Shown: positions 61,501-64,000 of the stretch, piece by piece | Layout: the number at the start of each line of letters is the position of its first letter | Position numbering within the stretch: the first letter of the stretch is position 1 | Program-made: the position numbers and the translations under genes | Notes under the pieces: model-generated | Told to the model about the DNA's origin: nothing | Database searches by the model: none | Seen by the model: the letters and a program-made list of their open reading frames with translations, nothing else | From: Tetramitus jugosus | Taxonomy: Eukaryota; Heterolobosea; Eutetramitea; Acrasida; Vahlkampfiidae | NCBI GenBank assembly: GCA_937625935.1 | Contig: OW569389.1 | Coordinates: forward strand, 62,001 to 126,000 | DNA length: 64,000 nucleotides | Reading direction: 5' to 3'

Positions 61501-62050
61501 ATCCTCAATTTTTTTCAATACAACCCATTTCGGTTGCTCTTTTTATTGTCTTGCTTATTCACTTGCCCCGGTGAGTTACCGGTTGGTAGGCAATGACGCC
61601 CAGAGAGAGTCATTACTGTTGATTACATTTATATTTCGATGTAGTGAACAGGTGGTGGAGAGTCTTAAGACATCTCCTCTTTACACTGTTTTGGCTTTCT
61701 TCTGTGCCAGTGACTTCTTCATTCCAGACCCTCAGCGACCTCCATGATGGCGTCTATTTCTATGCCCATCATTCCTTGCAGCAATTCACGGCTAGACTTT
61801 TTGAGCCGTCGCCTCACAACCTTTCCTTCCTTCAGTCGCATTTCATCAAACCAAGTATCCACGTAGGCTGAATTCCCATATTCTTGAGATCATGCCCCAC
61901 TTTCACTGCCAATTGCCTTCTGATCATTATTGCCCTTGGACACCTGATCAAACAATGGAGCACACTCTCTGGCTCAATCTGACACCAACAACACATGACC
62001 TGCACCTCACCAGTGTTGTATAGATCGTACAACTTCTGCTATGTGGAGTG
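61501..62050 (-). mobile_element. LINE 3' end: ORF2 C-terminus plus structured tail (minus strand, decayed)
   Basis: Frame 62032-61832 contains VLHCLIRCPRAIMIRRQL, matching the Cys-His C-terminal domain of the intact LINE at about 33900. Downstream are LLQGMMGIEIDA (61770-61740 region) with frameshifts, then a tail. The tail has AATGAC/GTCATT, CCGGT/ACCGG (61568-61582), CAACC/GGTTG (61521-61536) and GTTGTATT, followed by an A-rich end at 61510-61516. The middle stem has an altogether different sequence from that in the other copies, yet pairs. Confidence 0.7.
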
Positions 62051-62092
62051 TTCCACTGCGTACCTGTGCATGAAAACATTCCAACTTCCTGT

Positions 62093-62470
62093 CTATACCA
62101 TGAGGGTATTTGAGGAAGCTAAAATCTGTACCACTATTGTTTGCTGCCCGCCAACGTCGGTGGTTGTGCTTCTTGCACGGTCCACCATGATTGCTCGGGC
62201 AGCAATCTCTTTCTTGACTTTCTTGAACACCTCGGAGGTGTTCAATACTAGCTCGAGGATTGCTCTGTTACGAGCATCCTCATCAATGGTGTTGTTGGTT
62301 GGCTCTTGGGTGACCGTAGTTGGAGTGGCGGGATGGGACTCCGGCATGATCGACTCCCAGTCATCGGTCGTAGACGGAGTCGAAGGTTCGAATTCGGAGA
62401 TTCGCTCCGGCGTCCTTGGAGACGGGGATGCGAGGGGAATCCGGTTGACGGAAGCCATATCTTTTAACAC
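62093..62470 (-). pseudogene. Possible LINE ORF2 N-terminus, truncated
   Basis: On the minus strand an ATG at about 62455 opens a Pro/Ser/Thr-rich segment (VNRIPLASPSPRTPERI) followed by a helical part (VFKKVKKEIAARAIMVDRAR). It runs out of similarity at about 62100, shortly before the ORF2 C-terminus. The upstream frame at 62486 ends 30 bases before. This order (one ORF ending, the next starting, then the C-terminus of reverse transcriptase) fits an internally deleted LINE. Confidence 0.35.
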
Positions 62471-62485
62471 ACTGACTTGTTGTCT

Positions 62486-62740
62486 TTAAATGTTGTCATC
62501 AACAACAGTTACCCACGCAACAAACCTCTTGGGGCCCTTCTTGATGACTTGGACCCTGGTGAGGAAATCACCAAAATCCAAGCCAATCTTCTTGGCCAAG
62601 GCAGCCTTGGGGGAGTCATCACACTTTCCAGTGATGATGACCTCCTTGTTGCTTGGCGCAGTTCCTCTTGGTGCTGTGGTCCACACATTGAATTCCTTCG
62701 TGCACTGCGAATCTGATATATCCCCTAAGGTGAATCTAAT
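62486..62740 (-). pseudogene. LINE ORF1-like remnant, second copy
   Basis: The minus-strand frame contains KEFNVWTTAPRGTAPSNKEV and ALAKKIGLDFGDFLTRVQVI and ends with VTVVDDNI. It is a diverged copy of 61250-61400. The open frame continues into the antisense of the tRNA gene, but that part (62744-62782) is clearly not protein. The true 5' end has been lost or lies close to the tRNA. Confidence 0.45.
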
Positions 62741-62743
62741 ATA

Positions 62744-62816
62744 TCCCATATAGTCTAGTTGGTTAGGATACATGGCTCTCACCCATGAGACCCGGGTTCG
62801 AGTCCCGGTATGGGAG
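62744..62816 (+). tRNA. tRNA-Glu (anticodon CTC)
   Basis: Seventy-three nucleotides fold as a cloverleaf. The acceptor stem is TCCCATA/TATGGGA with discriminator G. The D-arm is GTCTAGTTGGTTAGGAT, the anticodon arm CATGG-CTCTCAC-CCATG with anticodon CTC, and the T-arm CCGGG-TTCGAGT-CCCGG. The A and B box sequences of pol III promoters lie within. A run of five T directly after the gene serves as the terminator. It reads GAG codons. No intron is present. Confidence 0.95.
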
Positions 62817-62821
62817 TTTTT
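62817..62821 (+). terminator. Pol III terminator of tRNA-Glu
   Basis: Five T directly follow the discriminator base of the tRNA gene. Confidence 0.8.
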
Positions 62822-62954
62822 GTTCCTCTATCTTGGATAGAATGGAATTGAAACCTGTTTACATGTCTGTGATTACGGTTGCAGTGGATGCCCTGGGTAC
62901 CCTTTTTCTTGGTAGAAGTATCAAGAAATGCTTTGAAATAAAGCTCTATCCGGG

Positions 62955-63760
62955 TCACTCGAGAACATTAAAGTGCTTTACATCCGCATCATCTTGAATC
63001 TCTTGCAGCTCCTTCATAACGTCTTGGTTGCCTGTGACACACGAACCAGAAAAAGAAAGGTTCTGAATAATTTCTGGTATATTATCATCATCCAATTCGC
63101 CATCAAGAATCACCAGAGATTCATCAAGCTCTGTTCTAGCCTTCTTTGCAGACGAGTCTCCACTATCTTCATCTTCTCTTAATCGCTTGATAGGACTTGC
63201 ATGTAATACAGAACTTGATACTTTGGAGGCTGATTGTTCCTTGGCTTGACACTCTTGTTCGAGAAGCTTGAGCTCATCTGCAATCTGGGAGATGTAAACT
63301 TGCTTGAACTCTTCCACTGCGACTCTCTTGTTTGCAACATTGTGAAGAGTGATACCAGGCTTGTTGGACTTAACTCTTCACACTTTCTTTCAGTTGAACA
63401 TGTTGCTCCTTCTTTACTGGGCATCGTTGCCATTCACACTTACCATCACATTTTATTGGTACACAGATTTTCGAATGACCAACGGCTTGCGGTTTGTGGC
63501 ATTTACTGCAGAATCTTGAACCGTTTGAGACTAAACTGTTATCATCTTGTTTTTTTGTGAATTATTATCTGCTGTCGATGATGATTGAGTTGGTGATTGT
63601 AGTGGTGATTGAGGTGGTTGAGTTTGTGATTGTGTTGATGAATGAGATGAAGAAGTAGCTGGTGATGGAGTAGAAGATTGAGTAATAGTTGTTTTACTAT
63701 GTGATGATTGATTAGTCAGTGGTTGATGTTGAGCTGACCAGTGCAGTCCTGAAATCTAAA
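62955..63760 (-). pseudogene. Broken zinc-finger and coiled-coil protein
   Basis: On the minus strand a Ser/Thr/Gln/Pro-rich stretch (about 63740-63560, with TPSPATSSSHSS) is followed by a Cys/His cluster (FCSKCHKPQAVGHSKIC and KCDGKCEWQRC). After a frameshift comes a helical region (EEFKQVYISQIADELKLLEQ) and an acidic end at 62955. Two frame breaks occur: one in a run of seven A near 63560, where a single base more would restore the frame, and one near 63370. A sequencing error is possible at the A run. The Cys/His pattern resembles zinc ribbons of transposon proteins, but I cannot name a family. Confidence 0.4.
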
Positions 63761-63845
63761 ATGAGTTGCCATGAGTTGTCTTGTTGTTTTTTCAATACGA
63801 CTTTCTTTTTGGCGGTTCAATTGTGCAGTGTTCAATAAACAAAAC

Positions 63846-64000
63846 ATGTCGAGAGGGCCACATAGGAGGAAGTCACCTGAACAACTGAAAACAACTGTTG
63901 ACTACTACAAACTACGATTCGCAGCAACACGTTCATTCATGAGAGGGATGCCAATGAATGAAGTTGTTGATATCTTCAAAGTTAGTGTTGGGCAGGTAAA
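63846..64000 (+). CDS. Start of a helix-turn-helix ORF, possibly transposase (runs off the window)
   Basis: An ATG at 63846 opens 51 codons to the end of the window. A basic start (MSRGPHRRKSPEQLK) precedes a helical region with the look of a helix-turn-helix (RSFMRGMPMNEVVDIFKVSV), as at the N-terminus of Tc1/IS630-type transposases or of DNA-binding regulators. The final bases CAG-GTAAA also fit a splice donor, so an exon boundary at the edge is possible. Only the continuation can decide. Confidence 0.45.
   Translation, partial: MSRGPHRRKSPEQLKTTVDYYKLRFAATRSFMRGMPMNEVVDIFKVSVGQV

Noticed and set aside
1..64000. CRISPR array or bacterial operon structure
   Set aside because: No regularly spaced direct repeats; spliced introns, tRNA with pol III terminator and gene set are eukaryotic.

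Overview
The window looks like nuclear DNA of a free-living protist, most probably a heterolobosean amoeba close to Naegleria. The basis is AT-rich, gene-dense DNA with standard stop codons, few and short GT-AG introns (69-204 nt), intergenic gaps often under 150 bp, and a characteristic eukaryotic gene set. That set includes an extracellular-RCC1 receptor kinase, REJ/EGF membrane protein, eL24, TPP2, PIKfyve, RIOK1, CCDC25 and a THH1/TOM1-like protein. The genus is inferred from gene style and not proven.

Layout. 1-10.2 kb: the 3' end of a receptor-kinase gene, then an accessory zone of broken transposons. These are a DDE_Tnp_4-like transposase split into two pieces, an unusual element encoding a transposase-like region plus a DEDDh exonuclease and a zinc-knuckle remnant, a decayed MULE transposase on the minus strand, and LINE tails. 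10.2-14 kb: a complete receptor kinase in inverted orientation to its paralogue at the left edge. 14-15 kb: LINE debris. 15-28.3 kb: ordinary genes, including two uncharacterised proteins (one beta-helix-like), a large REJ/EGF membrane protein, a THH1/TOM1-like protein, ribokinase, an F-box/cyclophilin fusion and eL24. 28.3-34.6 kb: sparse DNA with a secreted cysteine-rich gene, three copies of a two-hairpin repeat, and nested LINEs including a recent insertion with 16-bp target duplications. 34.6-59.5 kb: a compact housekeeping block (DUF676 lipase-like, CCDC25, PIKfyve, a Ras-like GTPase, two hydrolase/protease genes head to head, a TPR/armadillo protein, an F-box/LRR protein, RIOK1, a low-complexity protein). 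59.5-64 kb: LINE ORF fragments, one tRNA-Glu(CTC), a broken zinc-finger ORF and the start of a helix-turn-helix ORF.

How it fits together. Most intact genes are housekeeping: cytosolic peptide degradation (TPP2), phosphoinositide signalling (PIKfyve), ribosome biogenesis and translation (RIOK1, eL24, tRNA-Glu) and ribose phosphorylation. The surface set (RCC1/EGF/kinase, REJ/EGF, cysteine-rich secreted protein) suggests sensing or adhesion at the amoeba surface. The mobile DNA is dominated by one LINE family. Its 3' tails carry a conserved series of stem-loops, and its fragments explain much of the otherwise gene-poor sequence. The strongest candidates for undescribed biology are the transposase/exonuclease element at 4.3-7.3 kb, the covarying two-hairpin repeat at 29.2, 29.8 and 32.0 kb, and the structured LINE tail.
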